A DNA stretch of 49,632 nucleotides from an uncultured Clostridium sp. GTDB lineage: Bacteria > Bacillota > Clostridia > TANB77 > CAG-508. The notes under the pieces are model-generated. The model made no database searches. It was not told where the DNA came from and saw only the letters and a program-made list of their open reading frames with translations. This document shows positions 21,655-31,116 of the stretch, in pieces. The stretch lies in assembly GCA_947574235.1 (NCBI GenBank), contig CANPIU010000008.1, positions 1 to 49,632 of the forward strand, in the 5' to 3' direction. The position numbers were made by a program, and so were the translations under genes. How positions within the stretch are numbered: position 1 is the stretch's first letter; each line of letters begins with the position of its first letter.

Positions 21655-22068
21655 TTATCTACTTTTGTCTTCTTCTTGCATCGTGTTTTCTCTATTTTTA
21701 ACAATTTTTCCCGTTTCTTTATCTAGTTTAGATTTGGTATTAATAGAAACAGAGTTTTTCTTTAAATAGTCTACACTTTGTTCTTTAGATACGTTCAAAT
21801 TTTTAGTATTTCTAGCATATCCTCCATCTGTTGGCTTAATAATTCCCTTTTCAATTCTATCAAGAGATGCCTGCAATTCTTTTTTTACCTCTGGGGATGC
21901 TACTTCATCAGGAAATTGAGAAATTTCTCCGTTTGTATCTAATTCATCTCTTTCAGGTTCTAAAAATTCTTTTACAATTTCTGCTGAAGAAACTTTTGGT
22001 GTTATTTCTTTAGTTTCTTCTTGTGGCACTTCATTTTTCTCATTCATTTTTTTATTTTCTTCTTTCAT
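21655..22068 (-). CDS. charged, probably disordered protein of unknown function
   Basis: 137 aa, almost entirely Glu, Lys, Asn, Ser and Asp with no hydrophobic core until IVKEFLEPER and KELQASLDRIEKGI. Good AGAGGTGG before the ATG. The middle part (QASLDRIEKGIIKPTDGGYARN) is the most ordered. No family recognised. It is a single-gene unit between tRNA-Met and the agr locus. Confidence 0.6.
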   Translation of the reverse strand: MKEENKKMNEKNEVPQEETKEITPKVSSAEIVKEFLEPERDELDTNGEISQFPDEVASPEVKKELQASLDRIEKGIIKPTDGGYARNTKNLNVSKEQSVDYLKKNSVSINTKSKLDKETGKIVKNRENTMQEEDKSR

Positions 22069-22443
22069 TTTCCACCTCTAAAATATTCTCTATCCTATAT
22101 TTCTATTATAGCAAAAAGAAGTTGAAAAAGCAAGATATTCATCGTTTTTAACTTATTAAAGGTTATAAGATGAGTATTTATCGTTATTTGCCAGACTTTT
22201 TTTAATCTTCTACAACATGAATAGGATAATGAAAAAATAGGAAAAAGTCCCGAAAGTCAACGAAATAAAAGAAGAATTTTACGAAACGGCCAAAAATGAA
22301 TACGAAAAAATAAAAATATGCCTAAAATCCACATTTTAAATGATAAAAATATTTTTCGTAAATGAAAAACGGCCTTTCATAAACAAAACAGTTAGAAAAA
22401 ACGTATCGATGATACAATTCGATTGTTGAAATGAGGTGAGAGG
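22069..22443. other. AT-rich regulatory gap upstream of agrB
   Basis: No gene is seen. It contains ACAGTTAGA at 22388-22396, resembling the 9-bp AgrA (LytTR) box, overlapping where the -35 of a TACAAT (22413-22418) would lie. That arrangement suggests an activator-dependent agrBD promoter. The rest (including AAAAGTCCCGAAAG near 22240) shows no clear structure. Confidence 0.4.
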
Positions 22444-23070
22444 ATGATAGAAAAAATCTGCCTATTTTTGACCAATCGAATTAGAAAAGAAATGCCAGAG
22501 ATTAATGATGAAAAAGCAGAAGTAATCAATTATGGACTTCAAAATATTGTAGGAGAAATTCCAAAAGTATTTTTAATGTTAGCAGTAGCTTTAATTTTAG
22601 GGATTTTTAAATGGGCATTGATTACCTTTATAATTTTTCTTCCTTATCGAGGAGCATCAGGAGGACTTCACTTAAAGACACATTTAGGGTGTATCTTAGG
22701 AACCATCATTTTTTATTGCGGAATTCCATTTTTAGCAAAATATTTCGTATTATCAGAAATAGTAAAATATTTTGTAGTAGGGATTTTATGGATATTCGGT
22801 ATGATTATGATAAAGCTTTATGCACCAGCTGATACAGAAGATGTTCCGATATTAGAGAAAAAGGTTAGAAGAAAAAAGCAAATAGCATCTTATGTTACAT
22901 TTTCCATTGGTTTATTAATTGCTTTGTTAATTAGAAATAATATGATAACAAATATATTAATATTAGGAAGTTTTGTTCAAACCTTATCGATTACCAAATT
23001 AGCGTATAGATTAAGTAACAATAAGTATGGATATGAAGTATATGGAGATACTTCACTTGAGTCTGTATAA
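22444..23070 (+). CDS. agrB: AgrB-type peptide-processing membrane protease
   Basis: Cleaves and cyclises the AgrD precursor into the autoinducing peptide. 208 aa, several membrane helices, with the family motif PYRGASGGLH; catalytic His76 and Cys83 (in THLGCILG) have the spacing known from S. aureus AgrB. Start ATG 22444 after GAGGTGAGAGG. Followed after 48 nt by agrD. Confidence 0.95.
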   Translation: MIEKICLFLTNRIRKEMPEINDEKAEVINYGLQNIVGEIPKVFLMLAVALILGIFKWALITFIIFLPYRGASGGLHLKTHLGCILGTIIFYCGIPFLAKYFVLSEIVKYFVVGILWIFGMIMIKLYAPADTEDVPILEKKVRRKKQIASYVTFSIGLLIALLIRNNMITNILILGSFVQTLSITKLAYRLSNNKYGYEVYGDTSLESV

Positions 23071-23118
23071 TACTATTCACATAGTGTTATTAGAAATTTT
23101 TACAAAGGAGGAGAGAGT

Positions 23119-23238
23119 ATGTTAAAATTTTTAGCAAAAGCTGCAGAAAAATATGCTAAAGCAACTAATACAGCATGTTACATGTATTGGGTATTTCATC
23201 AACCAAAAATGCCAGCTAGCATGATTAAAAAAGATTAA
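23119..23238 (+). CDS. agrD: AgrD cyclic autoinducer peptide precursor
   Basis: 39 aa: amphipathic leader MLKFLAKAAEKYAKATNTA, then CYMYWVF, then HQPKMPASMIKKD. Cys20 would form the thiolactone. The conserved HQP-x-x-P tail marks the AgrB cleavage region. There are seven residues from Cys20 up to the HQP motif, versus five in the usual ring, so the ring or cut site may be atypical. AAAGGAGGAGAG lies upstream. Coupled to agrB. Confidence 0.9.
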   Translation: MLKFLAKAAEKYAKATNTACYMYWVFHQPKMPASMIKKD

Positions 23239-23246
23239 TAGTAATA

Positions 23247-23306
23247 GCATTGGTAAAAATAGGACGAAAAATTATTTTTACCAATAGATATAACTTAAAA
23301 GTTATA
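23247..23306. other. two hairpins after agrD
   Basis: ATTGGTAAAAAT with ATTTTTACCAAT (about 23247-23284), then TATAACTT/AAGTTATA (about 23289-23306). They may stabilise the agrBD transcript. Confidence 0.45.
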
Positions 23307-23321
23307 CTTATACAATCCAGC

Positions 23322-23352
23322 AAAAAAGCAGTTCTTGAAGAACTGCTTTTTT
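23322..23352. terminator. bidirectional terminator between agrBD and agrCA
   Basis: AAAAAAGCAGTTCT (23322-23335) and AGAACTGCTTTTTT (23339-23352) around a 3-nt loop: A-run and T-run on both sides serve both strands. Confidence 0.88.
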
Positions 23353-23355
23353 GTG

Positions 23356-24705
23356 TTAATATAATTCCAATTGTTGAGAGAAAAATTTATTATTTTTTGA
23401 AGTAAATAAATTAGCATTTTTGTTTTTCTTAACAATTTTTCGAACTTCCCATAAACCTAATCCAGTATGATTTTCTTTACCAGAAACACCTTTTTCGAAA
23501 ATCTTTTCTGTATCGACATTTTTATCGGCATAAGTATTTTCAACAAGGATTAATTGACGGTTATTGTTTGTATCATTTCTAAAGGTTATATTGATAATCT
23601 TTTCATCGCACTCATTGCTTGCTTCAATAGCATTATCTAACAAAATACCTAATATTCTGGCAAAGGGATATATTTTCATGTTTAATTTGCTTAAGTCTAA
23701 TAAAAAAGTAATATTTACCTTAATGTCTTTTGAGTCTGCCTCATGATATTTTTTAGTTAGTAAGTTGTAAATACCATCGTTGTTAATCAGTTCTGGATTT
23801 AGAATATATAAATTATTAACTCTTTGACAATCATCTTCTAGTTGTACGTAATAATTTTCTAATCCCTTCATATCATTAGTTCTAATATAACCACCAATGG
23901 TAGTTACGATATTATCAAAATCATGTTTAAATCCTCGTACATTATCATGCAAGATACGTAAAGAGTGATTATATTCTTCTGCACTTTGTAGTTTTCTAGT
24001 AGTTTGCGTTAGTTTCATTAGACTTGTTAAACTGTATAAACTTATACAGAAATATAAAAGTAAGATAATGAAACTTAAAAAAGTAATAACGGTAGGCAAA
24101 ATATCAATATAATAAAAAGTTATGAAGGATTGTATAATCAAAGTAAGAAAACCTAAAACTAAGTTGGCAAAAATAATACCTTTATTTTTAGTATTGATAT
24201 CTTCTAGAAAATTTATATTCAAATTACAAATCTTAATAATTAAAATAACTAGAACAACAAGAATATACATGATAATGTTATAAGTCATTTTATAGATTGG
24301 AATAGAAACTAAATCCTCTGCTGTAATATGTAGTAAATTTAAATAAGGACTAGATATTAGTAATCCTAATAGACCAAAGATGATAGGAGGCAGAATCGTT
24401 GCAAAGAAACTTTTTAACCAACCTAAATTGAATAATTTATAAATTAATATCGTAACAAAAATAAAATTAACAAAAGTGTTATAAGGTGGTGGCAAAAATT
24501 TCATAGTAAGGATACCTTCACATGAAGAAAGCAGTACGTACAAAATTTTTTGTTTACTTGATAATTTTTTAATATCTAGTATACTAGCAAAAAGCAATAA
24601 GCCTAGATAATTTTCTAATATTAAGAATGGAAAAGCAGATGCATTAACCAAATCCTGATTTGGCGTACTAAGCGCCATCCAAATATTATTTAATAAAACT
24701 TCCAT
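23356..24705 (-). CDS. agrC: AgrC-type sensor histidine kinase
   Basis: 449 aa: about six to seven N-terminal membrane helices (residues 1-230), then the HPK10-type kinase: phospho-acceptor region GFKHDFDNIV, N-box DNAIEASN and G-box HTGLGLWEV. It would sense the AgrD peptide and phosphorylate AgrA. The start is the ATG at 24705, which overlaps agrA's end by 20 nt, with GGAGG upstream. It is convergent with agrBD, unlike the classical agrBDCA order. Confidence 0.88.
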   Translation of the reverse strand: MEVLLNNIWMALSTPNQDLVNASAFPFLILENYLGLLLFASILDIKKLSSKQKILYVLLSSCEGILTMKFLPPPYNTFVNFIFVTILIYKLFNLGWLKSFFATILPPIIFGLLGLLISSPYLNLLHITAEDLVSIPIYKMTYNIIMYILVVLVILIIKICNLNINFLEDINTKNKGIIFANLVLGFLTLIIQSFITFYYIDILPTVITFLSFIILLLYFCISLYSLTSLMKLTQTTRKLQSAEEYNHSLRILHDNVRGFKHDFDNIVTTIGGYIRTNDMKGLENYYVQLEDDCQRVNNLYILNPELINNDGIYNLLTKKYHEADSKDIKVNITFLLDLSKLNMKIYPFARILGILLDNAIEASNECDEKIINITFRNDTNNNRQLILVENTYADKNVDTEKIFEKGVSGKENHTGLGLWEVRKIVKKNKNANLFTSKNNKFFSQQLELY

Positions 24706-25402
24706 AATCTTTAAAAACCTCCAAAAAATCTTTTTTATATTTAGGCCCAATATCACAGCTATGGCCATCTGTAAAAGTAATAACACCCGAAACTGGTTCA
24801 ACATCCTTAATCTGATTTAAATTAGCAATATAAGATTTGTGGCATCGAATATAAGTTGAGGGTAACTTTTCTTGAAACTTATTAAAGGAACTATAAGTTT
24901 CATAATCTTGAGAAGTCGTATGAAAAACCAACTTCATACCATCTCTTTTAATGTACTGAATTTCAGCTTCATCAATCAGAGTATTCTTATTATCGATTTT
25001 AATATAATTTTTACTTAATTCATTAGCATCTTCAAACAATCGAGCAATCGTTTCCTCTAATCTTTCATAAACAAGTGGCTTAGGTAAATAATCAAACGTC
25101 TTATATTTATAAGCTACCATAGCATATTCTAAGTGACCTGTTGTGAAAATAATATAAGGATTTTTCTTTCGTTTTCTAATTTCCTCTGCTAGTTCAAGAC
25201 CACTTCTGCTAGACTTTAAATTAATATCTAACATTAGAACATCGGCTATGTTGTTGTCAAGGTAACTTAAAATATCATCGGCATTATCAGATTTAAAAAC
25301 AACAGAAGCCTCATAATTATTTTTAGTAAATATGGTTTCTAACATTTTTTCTAATCGTTCCAATAAATTTTCATTATCATCACAAATGACAAAATTCAAC
25401 AT
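24686..25402 (-). CDS. agrA: AgrA-type LytTR response regulator
   Basis: 238 aa: receiver domain with CDDNE at residues 7-11 and phospho-acceptor Asp59 (VLMLDIN), then a LytTR DNA-binding domain (about 140-238: YIKRDGMKLVF, YIRCHKSYIANL). Start MLNFVICDD at 25402 after AAAGGGG. First gene of the agrA-agrC operon. Confidence 0.92.
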   Translation of the reverse strand: MLNFVICDDNENLLERLEKMLETIFTKNNYEASVVFKSDNADDILSYLDNNIADVLMLDINLKSSRSGLELAEEIRKRKKNPYIIFTTGHLEYAMVAYKYKTFDYLPKPLVYERLEETIARLFEDANELSKNYIKIDNKNTLIDEAEIQYIKRDGMKLVFHTTSQDYETYSSFNKFQEKLPSTYIRCHKSYIANLNQIKDVEPVSGVITFTDGHSCDIGPKYKKDFLEVFKDYGSFIK

Positions 25403-25496
25403 AGTTTTTCCCCTTTTCAATCAATCGTCTAAAAAAATATGGAAACAAGGTTTGACAAAAAACATCAAATTACCTTAATTTTCCAAACGTACTAAC

Positions 25497-25525
25497 ACTA
25501 TAATCTAAAAAACTAAACTTGTCAA
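25497..25525 (-). promoter_or_regulatory. agrAC promoter
   Basis: TTGACA, 17-bp spacer, TATAGT on the minus strand, about 95 bp before agrA. A near-consensus promoter suggests basal sensor expression. Confidence 0.75.
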
Positions 25526-25721
25526 CACCAATTTACAAAATTATCCAGAAATATAAAACAATTCGTATGACTGATAAAAATAGAGGAAACCATTAATTCT
25601 ACGGATAAATTATACTAGAAAAGAACAGCATTTATGAATAAGAAAAATGAAGCAAAAATTCTAATAAAAATTAAGAAAAATAAAAAATATTAAATAAAAT
25701 GAAGAATAAACGAAAAAAATG

Positions 25722-25750
25722 TTGAACAAAAAGAAAAAATATTATATAAT
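25722..25750 (+). promoter_or_regulatory. purM promoter
   Basis: TTGAAC (25722-25727), 17-bp spacer, TATAAT (25745-25750), start of the purM-purL-purB-purD cluster. Confidence 0.7.
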
Positions 25751-25833
25751 AAAAATGTAAAGAATTAAGGAGAAAAAATTTGAAAAATAAAACTATTTTT
25801 CAAATTCTTTTACGCCTAGAAAGGAAAGAAAAG

Positions 25834-26886
25834 ATGGAAAAAAGTTTCAGTGAAAGCTACAAACAAGCAGGAGTAGACGTAACAGCAGGATACCAAGCAG
25901 TAGAACTAATGAAAGAAGCAGTAAAAAGCACTTATAACGAAGGTGTCGTATCAGACTTAGGAGGATTTGGAGGTCTGTATGCTTTAAATACAGAAAAAAT
26001 AAAAGAACCAATTTTAGTTTCAGGTACAGATGGAGTAGGTACCAAATTAAAGTTGGCTTTTTTAATGGACAAGCACGATACCATAGGGCAAGACTGTGTT
26101 GCTATGTGTGTCAATGACATTATATGTTGTGGAGCTAAGCCCCTATTTTTCTTAGACTATATGGCACTTGGAAAAAATGTACCAGAAGTGGTAGCAACCA
26201 TCGTTAAAGGAGTTGCAGATGGTTGTAAAATAGCAGGGTGTAGTTTAGTTGGTGGAGAGACCGCAGAAATGCCAGGATTTTATCAAGAAGGCGAATATGA
26301 CTTAGCAGGGTTCTCAGTAGGCGTTGTCGAAAAAGAAAAAATGATAGACAGTAAAAATATAGAAATAGGAGACCAAGTCATAGGAATTGCCTCTTCAGGA
26401 GTTCACTCTAATGGATTTTCATTAGTTAGAAAAATCTTTAACATTAACGAAGAAACCATCAAAGAATACAAAGAAGAACTAGGTATGACCTTAGGAGAAG
26501 CCTTACTAACACCTACAAAAATCTATGTAAAACCAGTTTTGGAATTATTAAAACAAGTAACGGTAAAAGGAATATCTCACATTACAGGAGGAGGCTTTTA
26601 TGAGAATATGCCACGTATGTTAAGAGAAGACGTTTCCCTAAAAATCGACAAAAATTCTTATCCCGTATTGCCAATCTTTAAATTAATTCAAGAACAAGGA
26701 AATATTCCAGAAAGAGACATGTACAACACCTTTAACATGGGAATTGGTATGGCAATTATCGTAAAAAAAGAAGAAGCTAAAAAAGCAATCGAAATTTTAG
26801 AACAACAGGGAGAAAAAGCATATATCATTGGGGAAGTAGTAGAGAGAAATTTGAGACAAGAGGGACAGGTCTCATTTGTCTCATAA
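25834..26886 (+). CDS. purM: phosphoribosylformylglycinamidine cyclo-ligase
   Basis: Converts FGAM to AIR, step 5 of purine synthesis. 350 aa from ATG 25834 ([16 protein letters not shown]) after AAGGAAAG. Contains [32 protein letters not shown] and the glycine-rich [11 protein letters not shown]. Oddity: the last residues ([10 protein letters not shown]) and the stop are encoded by the left arm of a REPIN-like repeat (from 26850), so the native C-terminus has been replaced, without harm to conserved parts. Confidence 0.96.
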   Translation: MEKSFSESYKQAGVDVTAGYQAVELMKEAVKSTYNEGVVSDLGGFGGLYALNTEKIKEPILVSGTDGVGTKLKLAFLMDKHDTIGQDCVAMCVNDIICCGAKPLFFLDYMALGKNVPEVVATIVKGVADGCKIAGCSLVGGETAEMPGFYQEGEYDLAGFSVGVVEKEKMIDSKNIEIGDQVIGIASSGVHSNGFSLVRKIFNINEETIKEYKEELGMTLGEALLTPTKIYVKPVLELLKQVTVKGISHITGGGFYENMPRMLREDVSLKIDKNSYPVLPIFKLIQEQGNIPERDMYNTFNMGIGMAIIVKKEEAKKAIEILEQQGEKAYIIGEVVERNLRQEGQVSFVS

Positions 26887-26970
26887 ATTGAATCATGTTT
26901 AAAGAAAGAGAAGTTGCCAAAAGATGGCAAAAAATATGAGACAAATGAGACCTGTCCCTCTTGTCTCAAA
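26850..26970. repeat. REPIN-like inverted repeat, arms of 36 bp
   Basis: Arms 26850-26885 and 26935-26970 are perfect reverse complements containing GAGGGACAGGTCTCA. The 49-bp spacer has no gene. Lies between purM and purL and overlaps the purM end. Confidence 0.9.
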
Positions 26971-26991
26971 TTCTCAAATGGGAGGTTTTAA

Positions 26992-29900
26992 ATGGAAGTA
27001 AAAAGAATTTATGTGAAAAAGAAGGAAGGCTTTGACGGAGAAGCAAAAGACTTGGTGGCAGACCTTCAAGAAAACTTAAAAATGAAAGAATTAGAAAATA
27101 TTATCATTTTAAATCGTTATGACGTAGAAGGGGTCGACGAAAAAACATTTGAAGAAGCCAAAAACACGGTATTTTCAGAACCACAAGTGGATGAAGCTTA
27201 TGTAGAAGAATACCCATTTCAAAAACAAGATTACATATTTGGTGTTGAATTTTTACCAGGTCAATTTGACCAAAGAGCAAATGCGTTAGAAGAGTGTTTG
27301 CAGATACTAGCAGGAGGAAACAGACCAACTGCTAAATCTGCTAAGATTTATATTTTGCAAGGAAATTTACAAACGAAGCAAATTGAAAAAATCAAAAAAT
27401 ATATGATTAATCAAGTTGACTCAAGAGAGTGCTCTTTAGAAAAACCAGAAAATTTAGAAACCAAAATGGAAGAACCAGCAAATGTTGCAGTGGTAGAAGG
27501 CTTTATCCATATGACAGAAGAAGATTCTCACAAATTCTACGAAAAATATGGCTTTGCTATGGACTTTGCCGATTTACAATTCTGTCAAAATTATTTCAAA
27601 GAGGTAGAAAAAAGAGACCCTACTATGACCGAAATGAAAATGATAGATACTTACTGGTCAGACCATTGTAGACATACTACTTTCTTGACGAAACTAGAGG
27701 TATTAAGCATTAAATGGGATTTGTTAAAAAAGGTATATGAAGATTATTTAAAAGCAAGAGACGTTATCTACGAAAATAGAAAAGCAAAAGATATTTGTTT
27801 AATGGATATAGCAACCATCGCAGCAAAAGAACTAAAAAAAGCAGGCTATATGAAAGAATTAGACGAAAGCGAAGAAATCAATGCATGTAGTATCAAGGCT
27901 GACATTTTAGTAGATGGAAAACCAGAAGAATATTTAATTATGTTCAAAAATGAAACCCATAACCATCCAACCGAAATTGAGCCCTTTGGTGGAGCAGCTA
28001 CCTGCTTAGGAGGAGCTATCCGTGACCCATTATCTGGAAGAGTGTATGTGTATCAAGCAATGCGTGTAACTGGCTCAGGAGACCCAAGAAAAACGGTAGA
28101 AGAAACGTTGCCAAATAAATTACCACAAAGAAAGTTAACCAATGAAGCAGCAAGAGGCTACAGTTCTTATGGAAATCAAATAGGGCTTGCCACAGGTCAA
28201 GTAGCCGAAATTTATCACGATGGTTATGTAGCAAAACGTATGGAAATAGGTGCCTTAGTAGGAGCAGCACCAAAAGAAAACGTGGTTCGTAAAAGACCAG
28301 AGCCAGGAGATATTGTTATTCTTTTAGGAGGAAAAACAGGTAGAGATGGTTGTGGCGGAGCGACTGGGTCATCTAAGGCGCACACAAGTGAGTCTTTAAC
28401 GACTTGTGGGGCAGAGGTACAAAAAGGAAATGCACCAGAGGAAAGAAAAGTCCAAAGACTATTTAGAAACCAAGAAGTAACGAAATTTATTAAAAGGTGT
28501 AATGACTTTGGAGCAGGAGGTGTATCCGTTGCGATTGGCGAATTGGCTGATGGATTAGTCATTAACCTAGATAAAGTTCCTAAAAAATATGAAGGATTAG
28601 ATGGAACCGAACTTGCCATTTCTGAGTCACAAGAGAGGATGGCAGTAGTGGTTGCCAAAGAAGATGCTGATAAATTAGTAGCCTTTGCCGAAAAAGAAAA
28701 CTTAGAAGCAACCATTGTCGCAGAAGTAGTAGAAGAACCAAGAGTGAAAATGTATTGGAGAGGAAATTTAATTGTCGATATTGCAAGAGAATTCTTAGAT
28801 ACCAATGGGGACGTAAAAAATGCCACAGTAGAAGTGGTAAAACCAGAAGAAGAAAAGTCTTACTTTAAACCAGAAAAAGTAGAAAACCTAAAAGAAAAAT
28901 GGGAACAAACCATAACCGACTTAAATTGTTGTTCCCAAAAAGGCTTAGTAGAGCGTTTTGACAGTACCATTGGAGCCAATACGGTAATTATGCCATTTGG
29001 CGGAAAATATCAATTAACACCAGCGCAAGGGATGGTAGCAAGAATTCCAACTTTAAAAGGTTATACAGATAGCGGAACTATTATGACTTATGGTTATAAC
29101 CCTTATTTAGCAAGTTGGAGCCCATTTCACGGAGCCGTATATGCGATTGTCGAGTCAGTTTCAAAATATATAGCGTTAGGAGGAGACTATAAAAAAGCTT
29201 ACTTAACCCTGCAAGAGTACTTTGAAAAATTAAGAAATGAACCTACTAGATGGGGAAAACCATTTGTGGCTATTTTAGGAGCTTATTTCGTACAAAAAGA
29301 ATTGAAAATAGCAGCGATTGGTGGAAAAGATAGTATGTCAGGTTCTTACAATGAATTAGACGTACCACCAACCTTAGTATCTTTCTGCATTGGAGAAACC
29401 GATACCACCAAAGTAGTATCGAATGAATTTAAAACAGCTGGTTCTAAGGTAATGTTGTTGAAAACAAAAATGGGAAAAGAAGATATCCTTGATTTTGGAG
29501 ATTTAAAAGAAAACTATGAGCTTATACATACTTTAATTCAGCAAGAAAAAGTATTATCTGTTAGTACTATCACTCATGGAGGAATAGCAGACGTAATCAC
29601 AAAAAGTTGTATGGGAAATAAAATAGGATTTCAATTTGAAGAGGAATTGTCAGATTTATTTTATCCATATTATGGCTCTTTTGTCATCGAAGTAAAAGAA
29701 GGTGTAGCAATAGAAAAAGCAGAAACTTTAGGGGTAACAACGAAGGAAGAAAAAATTGTAGTAAGCAAAGAAGTTACTTTTGAATTAGATAATCTAATCC
29801 AATTATGGGAAGCACCACTAGAAAAAGTATTTCCAAGTAAAGTAAAAGAAGAAGGCAAAAAAGCAAATAACATTTTAAGTAACAAAACGTGTACTCTTAC

Positions 29901-30717
29901 TCGAAAAAATCCAATTACCAAGCCACGTGTCTTTATTCCAGTATTTCCAGGAACCAACTGTGAATACGATTCAGCCAAAGCCTTTGAAGATGCTGGTGCC
30001 ATAGCGAATATGGTAGTATTTAAAAACCTAAAACCAGAAAATATTGCAGAGTCTATCGAAGTTTTCGCCAAAGAAATTGAAAAAGCACAAATTATCATGC
30101 TACCAGGTGGATTTAGCAGTGGGGATGAGCCAGATGGTTCTGGAAAATTCATAGGAGCTGTGTTTAGAAATCCAAAACTAAAAGATTTAATTCATAAACA
30201 TTTACAGGAAAAAGATGGTTTAATGTTAGGAATTTGTAATGGTTTTCAAGCTCTTGTAAAACTAGGATTACTACCTTATGGAGAAATACGAGAAATGGAA
30301 GAAAATGCACCAACTTTAACTTTCAATACCATTGGAAGACATATGTCAAGGATGGTAGAAACAAAAGTAGTTTCTAAAATGTCTCCATGGTTTAGCGAAG
30401 TGGATTTAGGAGAACAATTTACGGTTCCAATTTCTCACGGAGAAGGAAGATTTATTGTAAATGAGGAATTGAAAAAACAATTAATGGGAAACGGACAAAT
30501 TGCAACTCAATATGTAGATTTTGCTGGAAATGCTACTTATGATATTGCCTACAATCCAAATGGCTCAGTAGATGCGATTGAAGGAATTACCAGTCCAGAT
30601 GGTAGAATTCTAGGTAAGATGGGGCATAGTGAAAGATGCTATCGTGAGATTTTAAAGAATATACCAGGTAAAATGGACCAAAAGATATTTAGGTCAGGCG
30701 TTAATTATTATAGATAG
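26992..30717 (+). CDS. purL: phosphoribosylformylglycinamidine synthase, single-chain large form
   Basis: Converts FGAR to FGAM with glutamine, step 4. 1241 aa: N-terminal PurS-like region, two synthetase halves (SDHCRHTTF; NETHNHPTEIEPFGGAATCLGG; GGVSVAIGELADG; GGKDSMSGSYNELDVPPT) and a C-terminal glutaminase (PVFPGTNCEYDSA; MLPGGFSSGDEPDG; nucleophile Cys in LGICNGFQAL; final HSERCYRE). Fused long type, as in Clostridia. GGGAGG precedes the ATG. No in-frame CGG codon was found in its 1241 codons. Confidence 0.98.
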   Translation: MEVKRIYVKKKEGFDGEAKDLVADLQENLKMKELENIIILNRYDVEGVDEKTFEEAKNTVFSEPQVDEAYVEEYPFQKQDYIFGVEFLPGQFDQRANALEECLQILAGGNRPTAKSAKIYILQGNLQTKQIEKIKKYMINQVDSRECSLEKPENLETKMEEPANVAVVEGFIHMTEEDSHKFYEKYGFAMDFADLQFCQNYFKEVEKRDPTMTEMKMIDTYWSDHCRHTTFLTKLEVLSIKWDLLKKVYEDYLKARDVIYENRKAKDICLMDIATIAAKELKKAGYMKELDESEEINACSIKADILVDGKPEEYLIMFKNETHNHPTEIEPFGGAATCLGGAIRDPLSGRVYVYQAMRVTGSGDPRKTVEETLPNKLPQRKLTNEAARGYSSYGNQIGLATGQVAEIYHDGYVAKRMEIGALVGAAPKENVVRKRPEPGDIVILLGGKTGRDGCGGATGSSKAHTSESLTTCGAEVQKGNAPEERKVQRLFRNQEVTKFIKRCNDFGAGGVSVAIGELADGLVINLDKVPKKYEGLDGTELAISESQERMAVVVAKEDADKLVAFAEKENLEATIVAEVVEEPRVKMYWRGNLIVDIAREFLDTNGDVKNATVEVVKPEEEKSYFKPEKVENLKEKWEQTITDLNCCSQKGLVERFDSTIGANTVIMPFGGKYQLTPAQGMVARIPTLKGYTDSGTIMTYGYNPYLASWSPFHGAVYAIVESVSKYIALGGDYKKAYLTLQEYFEKLRNEPTRWGKPFVAILGAYFVQKELKIAAIGGKDSMSGSYNELDVPPTLVSFCIGETDTTKVVSNEFKTAGSKVMLLKTKMGKEDILDFGDLKENYELIHTLIQQEKVLSVSTITHGGIADVITKSCMGNKIGFQFEEELSDLFYPYYGSFVIEVKEGVAIEKAETLGVTTKEEKIVVSKEVTFELDNLIQLWEAPLEKVFPSKVKEEGKKANNILSNKTCTLTRKNPITKPRVFIPVFPGTNCEYDSAKAFEDAGAIANMVVFKNLKPENIAESIEVFAKEIEKAQIIMLPGGFSSGDEPDGSGKFIGAVFRNPKLKDLIHKHLQEKDGLMLGICNGFQALVKLGLLPYGEIREMEENAPTLTFNTIGRHMSRMVETKVVSKMSPWFSEVDLGEQFTVPISHGEGRFIVNEELKKQLMGNGQIATQYVDFAGNATYDIAYNPNGSVDAIEGITSPDGRILGKMGHSERCYREILKNIPGKMDQKIFRSGVNYYR

Positions 30718-30728
30718 GAGAATAGAAA

Positions 30729-31097
30729 ATGGAAACTTATATTAAACGTTTTCCAGACGAACCAAGTTTTAAGCAAAAAGGATTAAATGGTTTTGTATGC
30801 CCTTTAGAAAATCAAGTAATCGGAAATTTAACACTAGAAAAAGTGCATAAAGGTCATGATAAGTATTATACCAATACAGAAAATAGCACAATCTATTATG
30901 TCATACAAGGGCAAGGAAGATTTAAGATAAAAGAAGAATTATATAAAGTACAAAAAGGAGATATCATTGAAATACCACCCAATACAGAATTTGTATTTGA
31001 AGGTCAGATGGAATTATTGTTAATAATGAACCCTAAATTTAATCCTAATTGTGAGATTTTTGGGAAAGAAAACGATTTATATGATTTAGAACAATAA
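30729..31097 (+). CDS. cupin-domain protein in the purine cluster
   Basis: 122 aa single cupin fold: GQGRFKIKEELYKVQKGDIIEIPPNTEFVFEG is the second cupin motif with the usual G-D-x-x-x-I-P. The first motif's metal-binding His pair is weak (EKVHKGHDKYYTN). It lies 11 nt after purL and 19 nt before purB, so it is co-transcribed. A role in purine synthesis is unknown. Confidence 0.75.
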   Translation: METYIKRFPDEPSFKQKGLNGFVCPLENQVIGNLTLEKVHKGHDKYYTNTENSTIYYVIQGQGRFKIKEELYKVQKGDIIEIPPNTEFVFEGQMELLLIMNPKFNPNCEIFGKENDLYDLEQ

Positions 31098-31116
31098 GGA
31101 GAGGAAGGAAACGAAA

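Larger units (their letters stand above)
25403..25833. other. divergent intergenic region agrA / purM
   Basis: Only promoters are seen. Minus strand, for agrA: TTGACA (25525-25520), 17 bp, TATAGT (25502-25497). Plus strand, for purM: see 25722-25750. No purine riboswitch core was recognised. Confidence 0.65.

Noticed and set aside
25403..25833. Purine riboswitch before purM
   Set aside because: No aptamer core or terminator hairpin could be recognised.
28224..28826. Long open frame antisense to purL
   Set aside because: Shadow of a highly conserved gene; low-complexity Ser/Leu translation without a ribosome site.
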